Assembly (NCBI GenBank): GCA_028023455.1
Contig: JAQFVV010006238.1
Coordinates: forward strand, 6,952,572 to 7,016,571
Origin: Epiperipatus broadwayi
Lineage: Eukaryota > Onychophora > Udeonychophora > Euonychophora > Peripatidae
DNA: 64,000 bases
Direction: 5' to 3'
Below the pieces are notes generated by a model. The model searched no databases and was not told where the DNA came from. It saw nothing but the letters and a program-made list of their open reading frames with translations. A program made the translations under genes and the position numbers. This document shows positions 35,251-47,960 of this stretch, in pieces (positions within the stretch are counted from its first letter, which is position 1; the number at the start of each line of letters is the position of its first letter).

Positions 35251-36541
35251 TCCCAGCAGTAATTTATGGGTCAAAGACATAAAGGAAAAGTATGATTTGT
35301 TGTGTCTACGAAATTGTATCCACAGTAGAAACCTATGGAAAGCTTTAATATGTTTTAAGGGCTTATTTCATTATAGGATATTTAAACATTTTTTTTATAT
35401 TACTATCTGTGAATTAACTCATTTACGTCACATTAGTTAGGTTATATAAGTGAGACTCTAGCGTATTATCTAGTCGATGAGTAAATAAGATCCAATTGAA
35501 ATGTTGGTGCTTATTATATCACGTGTACATCTAAATCTAAAAACTTTGTATGTGTTTGTGCTGTGCGCATTAAGAATTTCTTTAATTAGTTGTATTAGAA
35601 TGAGACATTATTATGATAAATAATATCATTTCTTTAAAAATGCACCTTAATATATAACATATGTATCTTTTCCTTACGATATTTTTTAAATGGATGTAGG
35701 TTTAATTTATTGTTTAATTGTAAAACATAGATTTTGAAGAAGATAAATATTGTATGTATGTGTGTAAGTCTGTGTGCTTCTGTTAGTATGCGTAATAATT
35801 TTTTGAAATGACTATTTTAAAAAACGTCCTTATGATTTTTTAAAATTTACTTATTAAATAAATAATAACAATAAACAAGCAAAAAATGAAAAATCGGAAA
35901 TTAGCTAATTAACTTTTCCTCATTTAATTGCATTTCCCTACGATTCAAGCCATTAATTCAAATTCATTATTTATAAACATAAAGGAAATTTAACAAACTA
36001 GCAAACAAAGGGTGGAGTTTAGACATTTCTTTAAACTATATTTTAAATAAAATTTGGCAGTTTAGATAGAAATTTCTCCACCCTTCCTTTCACATAGTTT
36101 CATCAAAAATGTATTCCATTTAAAACATGTAGTTATAAACAAGTATATATATATATGCAATTACATATAAATACACTATTAACACTCAGTGTGACGTGTT
36201 ATAGTAATTCAAAATATTTATATTACCATTCCTGAAATTAGAAAGTTAGTTGTCATTATAAATTTCAAACTAATCAAAAATATAACAGCAAATTGTTCTA
36301 ACTTATAAAAACGAATATGGCGTCACATGATACCAGCTTACAGACTATTGTTTAGTAGAAAACACATTTCTCTCTCTTTATAGTTATACTATCTAGTGAA
36401 AAAAAAAGAATATTCTTATGAACAAAACTATTAAAGCTAAGTTCATGTGATGCCTTATTTATTTTATATCTACTCTAGCCAAAGCACAGAGATGCCTGCA
36501 GTTATTAAGAAACCTACTGAATTGACTCCAAATCTATATAT
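35251..36541. other. AT-rich region with one partial inverted repeat
   Basis: 'aagggtggagtttagacatt' near 36008 faces 'aatttctccaccctt' near 36071, a partial palindrome of about 80 bp. A (TA)n run lies at about 36141. No gene was seen. Confidence 0.45.
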
Positions 36542-36597
36542 CACTAAACATCACATGATCACCATTTATTATGCTTGCTCATAACTGTTATTAAATA
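36542..36597 (+). repeat. Terminal fragment of MITE family C (copy 4)
   Basis: It shows the left terminus, CACTAAACATCACATGATCA, followed by the subterminal 'atgcttgctcataactgtta'. Sequence beyond 36600 no longer matches well, apart from 'aaaccacaagctagaaaaca' near 36750. It is truncated or strongly diverged. Confidence 0.65.
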
Positions 36598-37410
36598 TGT
36601 ATATCTACTGAAAACAATATATTACTTGATTTGAGTTGGTAGCTTGACAGCATGGCAAAAAAATAAACAATGACTTATAGGGAAAAAGGCATTTGATCCA
36701 AAAAATCTAGGTCGCTGTTGCAAAATCCAAACTTTTAACTAATAAAAACCACAAGCTAGAAAACAGTGTAGAGAAAGTGGATAAAACTACATTAGGGATT
36801 TATTGAACATTGCTATTTGGAATTTATTAATTACTAAAAATTACTCTAGTGGAAATAACTGTGGTGAGAAACAAAAATGTGCAAATTTCCTAATTTATTA
36901 TGCTTATAAAAGGGAAAACAAAATTTGTACAGTAGATATTGACCATAACCTGTGCCGAGAGAAGTAAAACCTTCTTAGTATAGAATATAAATGCTTATGA
37001 AATATATAACACTCAATCAATAATATTCTGCCTCATGGATAATAGTCACATTACCAATTCATCCCTTTTTCACTCTGTTTTTTGTTTTCTCAGCTCTTCA
37101 ATTACATGTAACTAATCCCATCTCTTATATCATCAAACAATGCTAACTTTTTTCATCTGTTATTCTTGCTTCCACTTACCAATCTCTCCAAAACAACTTT
37201 CATTAAACTATACTTTCTTCTTAATATATAAAATCTACATTTGGTTACTTCATTTAGTCTTTAGAAACTGAAAGTTATTCAAAATTTATACAATATTTAT
37301 ATGTAACAATAACTAGAGATATATACAGAATTATAAAACTACTCACATATGGATAAACAGTCCACAAATAGAAAAAATACTCCCACCTTTCTTGTCATTG
37401 TTATATAAAA

Positions 37411-37452
<42 letters not shown>

Positions 37453-37748
37453 TGATATATATTTAAATAATCACCAAGAAGGGCACAATTTAAATTAACC
37501 ATAAGATATGGTTAAAACTTCAAATCAAATTGTTTAACTTGAAACTATAATGGAAAAGTAAACAATTACTTCTTTTAACATATTTTTAAATGCAGTCCCA
37601 TCATAGAGTTCAAAATTTATAGAAAATAACCATGCATAGCATTAATTGGAAAAACAAACAGAATTACAATCACCTACAATTGTTTACCTGACTAGAAAAA
37701 GCATGACCCCACTTTTCACTAGCTTGTCATAGATATATAAAGAACAAA

Positions 37749-37790
<42 letters not shown>

Positions 37791-37988
37791 AATAGTTTTT
37801 GTGATTTAATGTTTTAATGTTATGTAAGTTAAATCCTTAAAAATTACAGCTATTATACAATTATAGAATCATTTTCATCACTTGTATATTATTTGTTCTT
37901 AATCAATTAAATTAATTGTCCATTAAAATATTTTATATTTAAAAATAGATCATGCCTGCTATCTTTATCTTTACTGTATCATATGTTA
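36598..37988. other. AT-rich region with two (TA)n tracts
   Basis: Perfect (AT)n runs lie at about 37419-37448 and 37752-37788. No gene or dispersed repeat was recognised. Confidence 0.5.
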
Positions 37989-38262
37989 TTCAATACTAAC
38001 ATTATAAACACATAAACACAAAGCTAATATTTAATACCTTATTAAACCATAGGCTGAGCACTTTCGAGAATCACAGCTTTCATAATCATAGATCTTTGTG
38101 AAGTAACTGATTGTCTAGTGTTATGCAAATCTATGCAAAGTTCAAGTATCAAAGAGCTATGATTATAAGGGTCATGACTCTTGAAAGTGCTCAGCCTATA
38201 ATTTAATAACATATTAAATATTAGCTTTGTGTTTATGCATTTATAGTGTTAGTATTGAATTA
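37989..38262. repeat. Palindromic element with about 110-bp arms
   Basis: The left arm (37989-38097) and right arm (38150-38262) are reverse complements with scattered mismatches. Pairs include 'ataggctgagcactttcgag' with 'cttgaaagtgctcagcctat', and 'aaacacaaagctaatattta' with its complement near 38213-38232. The 67-codon frame at 38227 is incidental. Confidence 0.8.
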
Positions 38263-39264
38263 CAGAATATTAACAAACATGAAAAGTTTAAAATTAAGTT
38301 TGTATCATGTATTATAAAAGTGCTTTTAAATTTTATAATCCAAAAAATTGATTTACATCTCAATTGTAACTCAACCACTAAATTAGCCGTTATTGTTTGT
38401 CAATTGAGTGCATCAAAGATAGGCTACTAACTGGGGAAGATTTGTGATTATCATCATTTCTGCACTACTAATTGTGGGTAATTAGTCAGAAGTAGCATAA
38501 TTATAATTAATTATGCATTCTTAAATACTTTTCTTAGTGAAATTTAATGACATTAAACTACTAAGACTTACATTTAAACATTAATAATATTGGACATTTT
38601 GATTCCATTTAATAAAGAAAAAAATGGGTTGTAATTATTAATTCAGCAAGGGAATCTTAAACCCTATTCAAAAAAAAGGTATATGATTTGGTCCTAGAAG
38701 AGATTACATTATATTATCTTGATCAACCATTTGGAACACCCACTAGATTATATTGCTATTATTTATTATTTCAGATGACTTTATAAAATATATTTGAATT
38801 ACATGATCTAGCTATAAACTTGTTTTAGTCATAAAATTTGACACTTTTCTTAATGCTTTGATCAATAGTACTAATTGCATAAATGATTCATTATTAATTT
38901 GATAATTATTAATGCTATATTTTCATCTGGTTGGTGTATTAAGTTCACTTTGAGTTTCCACCAATTTTGAAAAAATCAAAAGCTTAAAGAATAGGTAAAT
39001 TCATTCTATTCTTGACTCTTGATAACACATATATAGTGTTATTTATTGGTAGTCTGAGGTAGAGTGATTTGATCCATTAATTACATATATATTAAGCTAT
39101 ATTAATTTCATCTTTACAATTATTACATCTGTTTGATTATTCAAGAATGAATTTCTGTGTTCATTCTTGTATAATTGAGTATTAGTTTAATAGTTATTAA
39201 TAACATGTATTTTTAATGGTTGGTATATTGCATTCACTCTAAATTTTCACGTTTTATCAGTGAT

Positions 39265-39308
<44 letters not shown>

Positions 39309-41300
39309 TGTACTGGTCAGACTTGGAAACTCAATTCCTTTACATTTTTTCTATTTGTTTATTTGCATAAATTAGATGGGTGCCACCTAGCTTTAAGCAT
39401 CAGTAAATAAACTAACATATATATTTAAAGCTATAGTTTATTCAATAAAATAATGTAATCATTACATAGCCTTATTTATAATTCTGGGTTAAAATGTGGA
39501 AAACATAAATTAAAACCAATGAATGATGATAGTTTACCAAACTTACACAAACAAAGTAACAAATAGTGTTATAATAAGTAATTTACAAGGGTATTTATTA
39601 AGTGATCTACAATTTATTTTCTTCAATAAAATTAACAGATTATATAACAGTAATTTATTTACAAAGTATAATCATTAATTGATATGCAGTTATTTATTTA
39701 ACAAGGTCCATTAATTTTTGTATATCATTGTATCAGTATATTTAGATAATAGAACATATTCACCATATCTTTAGCCTTGACTTCAATAAACTTAAATATA
39801 ATTCTACACAAGTGTGAATTTATAAATATAACATTTCTTTGAGTTGAATGTCTCCTAATCCTTACATATGTGCATACTATATATGGGATAGACATTCTTT
39901 ATTGCAATAATCTTAAGAAATGGTTTTTTTAGATCATATTCCTAAACATAATTTCTTACATACTAATAACTATAAAGAGATGACCTTTTGGTTCTCTAAC
40001 CCTAGCTTAATGAACTTTCTATACAATAATTATAAGGAATGTCTTTTTGGTACTAAACCTAATTTAATACAATTACAATTATACAGGAATGATTTATTCT
40101 GAGATCAATCTGCAATTCATTAACCAACCCCTTTACTCAAGCAAGGGACCCACATATGAGAAATCTAGATATTAAGTGTGTTTTTCACTCTCTACTGAGA
40201 AATTTTGCTAATATTTTTTTATAGTTTTAAAATTCATGAATAATTATTCCTAATATTTTAATTTCAAAAATTTTAAAAGACATCAGGATAATTGAATAAG
40301 CAGGAATTTCAAAGTTTCTGAATGCTTTGGTGATCTCAAACTTTGCAAGATTACCTCAAGAAAATATTACAATGGTCTAAAAACTTGATTTTTTGAAAAG
40401 ATTATTATTTTTGTATTGTAATTGTCTAATAATTATTAAAAATAATGTATATATATTATTACATATTTATTTTTACAGAAATGTTTTATTTTTAAATATA
40501 AAAAAATATATTCTTCTGTATAAAATTACCATGGAGATTAAAGTTGGTGGAAATGTCTATAAATGTTCTCACTAAAACAATCTGGTAAAACATTTAGTGA
40601 TATAATAGAAATTACAAAAAAATAACATTTTAAAGCATAAATTAATAGATTTACTATATATTAAAAATAATTCATTCAGATTTTTGAAATTAACATTAAA
40701 TAAAATTTTCATTCATTTTGTTAATTAAATCTACTCCAACTGAAATTTGATGATAAAACAACATTTTGTTTTGATTAAAATCTAATTTTTAAAATAATTC
40801 TGAAAATCAAATGTGATTTTTTAAAATTTATTTAATTTCTAAACAAAAATATCTATCAAATGAGGTCAAATTTATTAAATTCTGATAAATAATAATGGTG
40901 TAATATTCAAATGAAATTTGAAAGCTTGAATCTAGGGAGAACAAAGAAATCTGTCAGAGTACAGGAGGGTTAAACTGATAGGAATATATTCTCCTGTATG
41001 GATATGAACATATGTAAACTATTACACATTGAAAAAAAACAACTGTGCTTATATAAATCTATCTACATCAAACTAATTTTCAATAGGTAAGTATAAGTTT
41101 AACTAAGAACAAATAGGACTAATAGAAATAATGACATTGTTAACTACAATTATTTGAGACTTAGGCAATTTATATGTGAGCATTATATTTACATGGTTAT
41201 CATTATTTTCTTTGCCTTTTCTTCTTATTAATAACTTATATAAAATTCAGAAGCTTAAAATATGTGATATATAATAATATTTTTTTCTTTTTAAAAAATA
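38263..41300. other. 3 kb AT-rich region, no gene recognised
   Basis: It contains a (CA)n(TA)n microsatellite at about 39264-39310. Plus-strand frames at 39920 and 40393 (60 codons each) match nothing I know. The rest is low-complexity sequence, possibly intronic or intergenic. Confidence 0.45.
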
Positions 41301-41303
41301 ATT

Positions 41304-41504
41304 TTAACAATTAAAAACACTATTAATATGATTTATTTCTTCTTGCAGATGTGACTTATCTGAAAGGGTTATTGCTTTATTTAAAAGAGTTTGGCTTACA
41401 GAAACTATCTGAGTTGGGTGATGATGAAAATGGAAATATCTGTCCATGTGTGTATTCTTTCTGTAAATCGAAAAAGATAAACTATTTGGTGTTCTGTAGA
41501 ACAT
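41304..41504 (-). pseudogene. Penelope-like element RT fragment
   Basis: The 66-codon minus frame contains 'SFSIYRKNTHMDRYFHFHHH', then 'HPTQIVSVSQTLLNKAITLS' and 'EEINHINSVF'. This is the conserved block after the catalytic motifs in Penelope-like reverse transcriptases (pattern YRK-x-T-x-T-x-x-Y, then HP, then L-x-x-RA, then E-x-x-x-I/L). Neither the upstream catalytic block nor the downstream endonuclease is attached, so it is an isolated fragment. Overlapping frames on the plus strand are shadows. Confidence 0.75.
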
Positions 41505-42544
41505 TGATGTGCTCTCTCTACTCTCCTTTTATAAATAAACATACAAACTGTTGTTAATAATGACTGTATATATTTTTTATTAACCAATTTATTTTTTTAA
41601 TTTATAAATCTTGTCTGCAACCTATATGTAAAGATAAATCATCTTTAAATGATCTATGGACTGTATCCATAGATTGATGTTTAAACTATAAACTTTAATT
41701 AGGGAGATTTGAACAAAGTCAAAATTATAATGTTTTTTTTTTTTACTTTATACGTTTGTAGAAATCTGCTCCTATTTTCCAACACTTGGAAATTTCATTT
41801 CAAAATTACTTGCTATTACTCATTTTAGATTCTTAGTGAATTTTTCAAAGAAATTTTACATTTTCTGACACAATATAAGATTGTTTTATGTATTCTTTTT
41901 CCCCAAAATTAATTTGATAACTTTTGTTTTACTAGAAGTTATTATAAATTCATTTCTTTTCCATTGTTGTTTTTAAAGTAATAGTTTCTTCAAAATCATA
42001 CCTGGTTAATAAGCATTGTTTACAAATTCAGATTATTTAAAATAAAGTACAAATTAGACTTTAAATATAAGACTTACCAAAACAAAATAATTATGATTTA
42101 CTTTTTTTCTGATAAATATTAAAAGTTTGTTTGTGATGATAATATAGTCTTTTAATTTTTTAACCCTCATTTAAATAAATCTATTTTTTATTTCAACCGG
42201 AGTTATTTAAAATATTATTCAAAAGTGTTTTAGATTAGATCTAACAAACTGTTAATAGTGTTTTTTTATTTTATTTACAAAACACAAGTGGATGTCCTGT
42301 AGGATTTGAATGAAGTAATATCACAGTCTGCCAAAAGAAACGAAAAACTGACTTTATGTCAAAAATTTGATTTCTCTTCAACCTCATTTTAAAACCAAAT
42401 TTGCATATCATTTTGCTTAGAAAACAAATTTTTTTTTGTTTTATTGAAATGAATAGTGGTATGTTCAGTTCAATATCCACATAATTTATATATGGAACAA
42501 ACAAATCAAAATATGTTTACTAAGATAAATTATTATATTGTTTT
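41505..42544. other. AT-rich region, no gene recognised
   Basis: The 77-codon minus frame at 42271-42504 has no recognisable domain. Nothing else stands out. Confidence 0.4.
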
Positions 42545-43215
42545 TATTTACTAGTACATCACAAACTGGAGGTCAGATAAAAGTGGCCATTTTTTATCTG
42601 ACAAATAGATTGGTATTCATATGAAAAAGGTATTATTTACATGTTCATTAATATGATTTTTGGGGATCTGGTTAAAGAACTGTTTTAGTATATTTATGTT
42701 TGCGCTGAGATTATTTTACATTCTCAATTTTGCATACTTATTTGACATAAAATATTTATAGGTTTATTAAAATGATTAGAATTTCATCTGCATTAATATT
42801 AAAATGGTAAACTGGCTTGATTAATATAAAATTTCTAGTCAAGCATTGATGGGCTAGTGGTTATCATAGCTGCCTTCCAAACAGCTGGCCCGGGTTCGCT
42901 TCCCAGTTAATGCGTTTGACATATGAAAAAACTAAAATAATTTTTAGTGAAAAGATTCACTCTTTTTTGAGTAGCATTTTTTAATTTATTACTCTGTAAC
43001 CAACTGGAGATCAGATAAAAGTGGTCATTTTCTCTCTGACATAAAATAACATTGATATTAAAAAAGTAGGAGTTATTTACCAGTTCATTCAAATGACTCT
43101 TTGAAAATCTAGCTTGTGAATTATCAGTTTTATTTGTTTTATGAATAGGTTTATATTGTTAGCATTACCTATTTGACAAGCTGGAAATTATTTATAAGCA
43201 TATAAAATGTTGTGT
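42545..43215 (+). repeat. Diverged direct duplication, period about 440 bp, with hairpins
   Basis: Unit 1 (about 42545-42800) and unit 2 (about 42985-43215) share 'caaactggaggtcagataaa'/'caactggagatcagataaaa', 'aggtattatttacatgttca'/'ggagttatttaccagttcat' and later words. In unit 1 'gtcagataaa' pairs with 'tttatctgac' around a short loop (about 42572-42602). The B-family SINE at 42837 lies between the units. Confidence 0.65.
42837..42927 (+). repeat. tRNA-derived SINE, family B (copy 5)
   Basis: A tRNA-like unit 'agcattgatgggctagtggt', 'tatcatagctgccttccaaa', 'cccgggttcgcttcccagtt', ending 'gacatatgaaaaaa'. Its D-arm region 'tagtggttatcatagctgcc' is especially like a valine tRNA, and it carries an intact-looking box-B-like motif. 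Confidence 0.75.
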
Positions 43216-44706
43216 GTGTGTGTATATATATATATATGTTGGGGATATTTTAGATTGTGGCAGATTATTTAAAGGCTGTTTATTTTTTAACTATACAATA
43301 AGAGCTTCAGTTTCTGCATAAACCCACACTGTCCTGAGTGGAGTTTGAAGTCATAAATAATTTAAAAATATTTTTGAAGTTTCAGAAAATAAAAAAAAAA
43401 TTATTCATAAAGCTAAGCTGCTCAGGGTCAACAAGATAACCATCCCTTTATTGGCAAATAAATAGATATTTAGTCTTAGTTACTGTAATATTTATTAAGG
43501 CTGTAGCCTCGAGCATATGCGTTTAAAAATGTGATAGTAGGGACCTCTACAGGTCTTAAACCACAAGCTTACTCTTTGGAAGAAAAGAGGGGGACTGTGT
43601 AAACAAAGTCTGTAATCTAGCTTACTATTCTATAGAATATTGTTTTTTCTTCACTTTTTCTTTACAGATAGATGCTGAAAAGGCCTTTTATCTTGCAGTG
43701 GGCTATTTAAAGATTATTACATCTTTCTATCTTCTTATGTACACGCACACACACACTCTCTCTATATATATATATTCTTTAAAAGCTTATATATATATAT
43801 ATATTCTTTAAAAGCTTATATATATATATATATTGTTCACTTATCGCTTGTTTTAAAACATTTTTTAACTGCAAAAACTTTCACTGCAAAATATAAATAT
43901 TTTTTAAATATTTAATATGTTATGTCGGAAAGAACTTGTGTAATCTTGGGTATTAATACACCAATTGGGATTAGTTATCCATTTGCATGGTTAAGTAACA
44001 TTAAAAAAGCATTTTAACTGCTGTATCTTAGACTTTTATTTTATTCTTAATAAGGTTAAAAATTATTATGAACTCAATAAATGTATTCAACTAACAAGTT
44101 TTTATATAATGCATTTTAATAACTTTGTGACAGGTTTAATTTATTAGTAAGATAATTCTCATTGGTTTAGAAGAAATACATAAACAAATTTAAATTCTTT
44201 ATTTTGATACACAAATGATGGTGACAGTATATTACATACATATACATTTAAATTCACACAGGCAAAGGCTATTATAACTAGAAATGTTATTAGGAAAAAT
44301 ATAAATATATATTGTGCAAAATATAAAACAATCTTTAAGTCTATATTTAAAGAGAGAAATTGAAAAAAAAAAAAGACAAAATTTACAAAATTAATCAAGT
44401 ACCAAATGGTATAAGTTTATGATTTTTTAAAACTAATAACAGTTATTCACCCACTTACCAACCAACATATTAAACTATCTAATTATGGGCTTGATATTTA
44501 ATAGTCATTTAAGGTTGCTTAATACCCGATGTCTATAGACAGTATATACACACATTGGAACCATAATAGCCATTATAATTTGTTCCAAATCACCCTTGTG
44601 TACATTGTAAATGCCATATAATAGTTCATGTTTTGTTAATAAATTTTAATTGAAATAGAATACATAACATTTACTGAATTGTAAGTGCCCAATACTTTTC
44701 AACATG
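43216..44706. other. AT-rich region with short tandem repeats
   Basis: It includes (GT)n(AT)n at about 43212-43238. A 25-30 bp tandem repeat follows, (TA)n plus 'attctttaaaagctta', about two and a half copies at 43762-43833. The patch 43480-43640 is of higher complexity ('ggctgtagcctcgagcatat', 'gggacctctacaggtcttaa') but has no open frame or known match. Confidence 0.5.
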
Positions 44707-44717
44707 GGCATATATAT

Positions 44718-45234
44718 ATCATCATTATCAACCATTATCAATACACTGCAGGATGAAGGTCTCTCCAAGTTTAATCCATCTTCTCCGATCTTTAGCTTCT
44801 CTTCTCCACATCACCCCTACACATTTTCTTATTTCATCCATCCATCTTACATGTGGTCTCCTTCTGGGTCTTTTACAATCTCTTGGAATCCAGTTTAAAA
44901 TTTCAATTGTCCATCTATTATCATCTCTTCTAGCAATATGTCCAGCCCAACTCCACTTCAATCTTTTAATTTTTTCAATGAGGTCAGTAACACCTGTTTC
45001 TTCTCTTACCCATACATTGCGTTTTCGATCTCTTCTTGTTACTCCCAACATACATCTCTCCATACTTCTTTGAGTGGTCTGAAGTCTCTGTATTGATCTT
45101 CTATTAAGTGTCCAAGTCTCAGATCCATAAGTAAGAACTGGTAAAACACATTTGTTAAAAACCTTTCTTTTCAAACACATAGGCATATTTCCTTTTAATA
45201 TCAAGTTATTTCTACCAAAAGCACTCCAACCAAA
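44718..45234 (-). pseudogene. RTE-type LINE: RT C-terminal region and 3' tail
   Basis: A 158-codon minus-strand frame opens without an upstream domain (5'-truncated near 45234, 'GWSAFGRNN'). It contains the hallmark 'LPVLTYGSETWTL', 'RLQTTQRSMERCMLGV', 'WSWAGHIARR', 'RWMDEIRKCVGVMWR' and 'RRWIKLGE', the well-known conserved C-terminal region of RTE-like retrotransposon proteins. The stop is followed at once by the (TGATAATGATGA)-type tail. It is flanked by ATATATATATC-like sequence on both sides, a possible target duplication in a TA-rich site. The frame is intact over its length, so this is the best preserved of the three RTE copies here. It lacks the endonuclease and RT catalytic domains and cannot be autonomous. 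Confidence 0.85.
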
Positions 45235-45317
45235 TATATATATATCACATATACTGTTTTATAATTATATTATGCGTATATAAATTAAGATCACAGTAGT
45301 ATAAACAAAGTTTTAAC

Positions 45318-45562
<245 letters not shown>

Positions 45563-45629
45563 CAAACATGGTTGTAATCAATGTGACATCTTTCAGTATT
45601 GAGACAGTTTTTTTTATGTATATACGCTT

Positions 45630-46677
45630 TTATATGATAATTTTTCTTATTTTATTTATTTCCTCATTCTCTACCAATACATAATCTATTGTATGAAATA
45701 TATTATTTCTAGACCATGTGTATTTTCCCTCATAAATATTTAATAAATTTCCAATACTCAAATTCACTTTCTGACAATATTCCTTCAAAAGCTGTCCATT
45801 TTTTTTATCTACATCATCAATTGCTTCAATATGTCCATTCATATCCCCTATAACCATTATTCTCTTCCCTTTTTTTAAAAAAAACTTTGTATATCTTTAA
45901 CTAGACAATCATATATATTACTAGTCCATTCCATTATAATTTGACTATCTTCAGTGGCTATATAAACTATAGCCACCATCCATTCTTGACTACCCAACCT
46001 TATTTCAAACCACAAATGTTCTTGACATTTAACAATATTTAAATATTTTTTTGATATAATACCTATACCACCACCCCTTTTTTCTTTTTTTTTTCTATTT
46101 ATACCCTACCATACCAACAGTTTCAAAATAGGTTTTTCTTCTTCTCTTAGATGTGTTTCCACTACTGCTAATACCTCAAGCTCTTCATTTTCAATTGTTT
46201 TATTTAATTCCATCCACTTTTCTGGTCTCATACCTCCTTGCATATTCAAAAACACAATTTTAACAATTTTTTCTTTCCTAACTACTCTTTTATAAATTCT
46301 TTTAATTCTTTCTTCTCCATTACATTTATAAATTACTTTCTTACCATTAATTTTACAAACCCATTCCTTCTCCATATCTATATTTATATTTAAATCAAAT
46401 TTCTTTTGTTTGTTTCTTATATTCCATCCATTCTTTTTCTTTTTAATAATATTACAATTTAACTCCCCCCCCCCCTTTATAAGTTTCCTGAAAAAAAATT
46501 CTTTATAAATCAAACTTTCTAAAACTTCACTTCCTTGTTTTCATAAATGCAACCCATCTTTACTATATAACTCCCTCTTTCCAGTAAAACAATCCCACAC
46601 ATCCACAAACGTAACATTATTTCTCTCACATAATTTTTTCAATCTCTCATTTATAGAACATGCCCTATCTAACAAAT
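45630..46677 (-). pseudogene. LINE fragment: SGNH-like block joined to EEP endonuclease
   Basis: Reading the minus strand from 46677: 'LLDRACSINERLKKLCERNN', 'VTFVDVWDCF', and 'LYSKDGLHL' followed after a TGA (46541-46543) by 'KQGSEVL'. This resembles the C-terminal end of an SGNH/GDSL-type hydrolase (D-x-x-H block) of the kind found in CR1/L2-type ORF1. The same frame continues through a basic linker to an EEP endonuclease start ('KIVFLNMQGGMRPEKW', 'EVLAVVETHLREEEKP'). After a stop at 46106 it runs on with 'RGGGIGIISKKYL' and 'EWMVAIVYIATEDS'. A frameshift near 45860-45900 leads to 'IMVIGDMNGHI' and 'TIDYVLVENEEI'. No RT follows. The damage is two in-frame stops and one frameshift. The fragment is truncated at both ends; its 5' edge abuts a partial family C MITE. 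Confidence 0.65.
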
Positions 46678-46808
46678 GATGCCAAAAGGCTTATGCAGAA
46701 AATCCATATCAAGTGCCTACTCATACAATATCCCCATACTAGTTTCTAGCTTGTGGATTTCATCAGTGAGGAGCCTTGGATCTGAGAGCACTGCACCTAG
46801 AACTTAGG
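46678..46808 (+). repeat. Partial MITE family C (copy 5)
   Basis: Starts abruptly at the internal 'gatgccaaaaggcttatgca' and runs through 'ccccatactagtttctagct' to 'gagcactgcacctagaactt'. Both termini are missing. Confidence 0.75.
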
Positions 46809-47011
46809 ATCTAATACAACCATTCAGCAGCCACCTTTTATCTCTACATAACTACAAAACTGTCAGAATGAAATTGAAAACATAATCTAAGCTCAATATC
46901 TTATATAGTCATATCGGTCTGAACTCAGTTCAGTACCGATAAATTTTGGTGTCTTTGGCTCTTTAATAACCATAGTCACCGTTATCATATTAGGCAGCAT
47001 TGGTGTTAAAT
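46809..47011. other. Spacer, nothing recognised
   Basis: Contains a small inverted repeat 'tcggtctgaactcagttcag' near 46917. No ORF or family match was seen. Confidence 0.4.
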
Positions 47012-47408
<397 letters not shown>

Positions 47409-47579
47409 TCAATTCAATTTATTAGTAAACAACAGCTTACAAAGCCAAGAAAATGTTTACAATGATTAAAATTAAAATTTACATAAAATGTTGATTTAAT
47501 GAATCAAATAGATATATTTTAAATATTTTAAATCTGATGTAAACTCTACATCACTAAACATATCATTATATTCATTTTG

Positions 47580-47960
47580 TCATCTATATACAAGTGCATT
47601 CTTTACACATGTATGTTTAATTAATTGTAATTGAAAAAGTTTGTGATTTCTGCTATTGAAAGTTAGCATTTTATAAAGCACATTTGTTACTGAATTATCA
47701 AAAATTATTGTGCCAATTATCATTTTATATAAAAAACACATATCAGATAATATTCTTTTAACACACAATTCATTATTATTATAAGATGAAGTTTTATACA
47801 CATATTTACAATATTTATCATAAACCTTTTGTATTTTTTTCATATTTGTTTCATTTATAGAAATCCATATAATGGATCCATAGTGTAAAATTCGCAATAT
47901 CAAACTATTAAATATTACTTTATTAATCTGGAAATTAAAAAAAAATTTTGATCTGAGCAT
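47580..47960 (-). pseudogene. LINE post-RT C-terminal region
   Basis: A 126-codon frame ('INKVIFNSLILRILHYGSII', 'YDKYCKYVYKTSSY', 'HKLFQLQLIKH') matches the usual region after RT in Jockey/CR1-type elements, where an I-x-S-L-I-L-x-x-L-x-Y-G pattern is common. It is in a different frame from the RT upstream, so a frameshift lies near 47940. No terminal cysteine motif is visible. Confidence 0.65.

Noticed and set aside
41351-41557. Plus-strand 68-codon frame preceded by a splice-acceptor-like 'ttcttcttgcag'
   Set aside because: It is the antisense shadow of a clear Penelope RT fragment. The acceptor-like string is likely chance in T-rich sequence.
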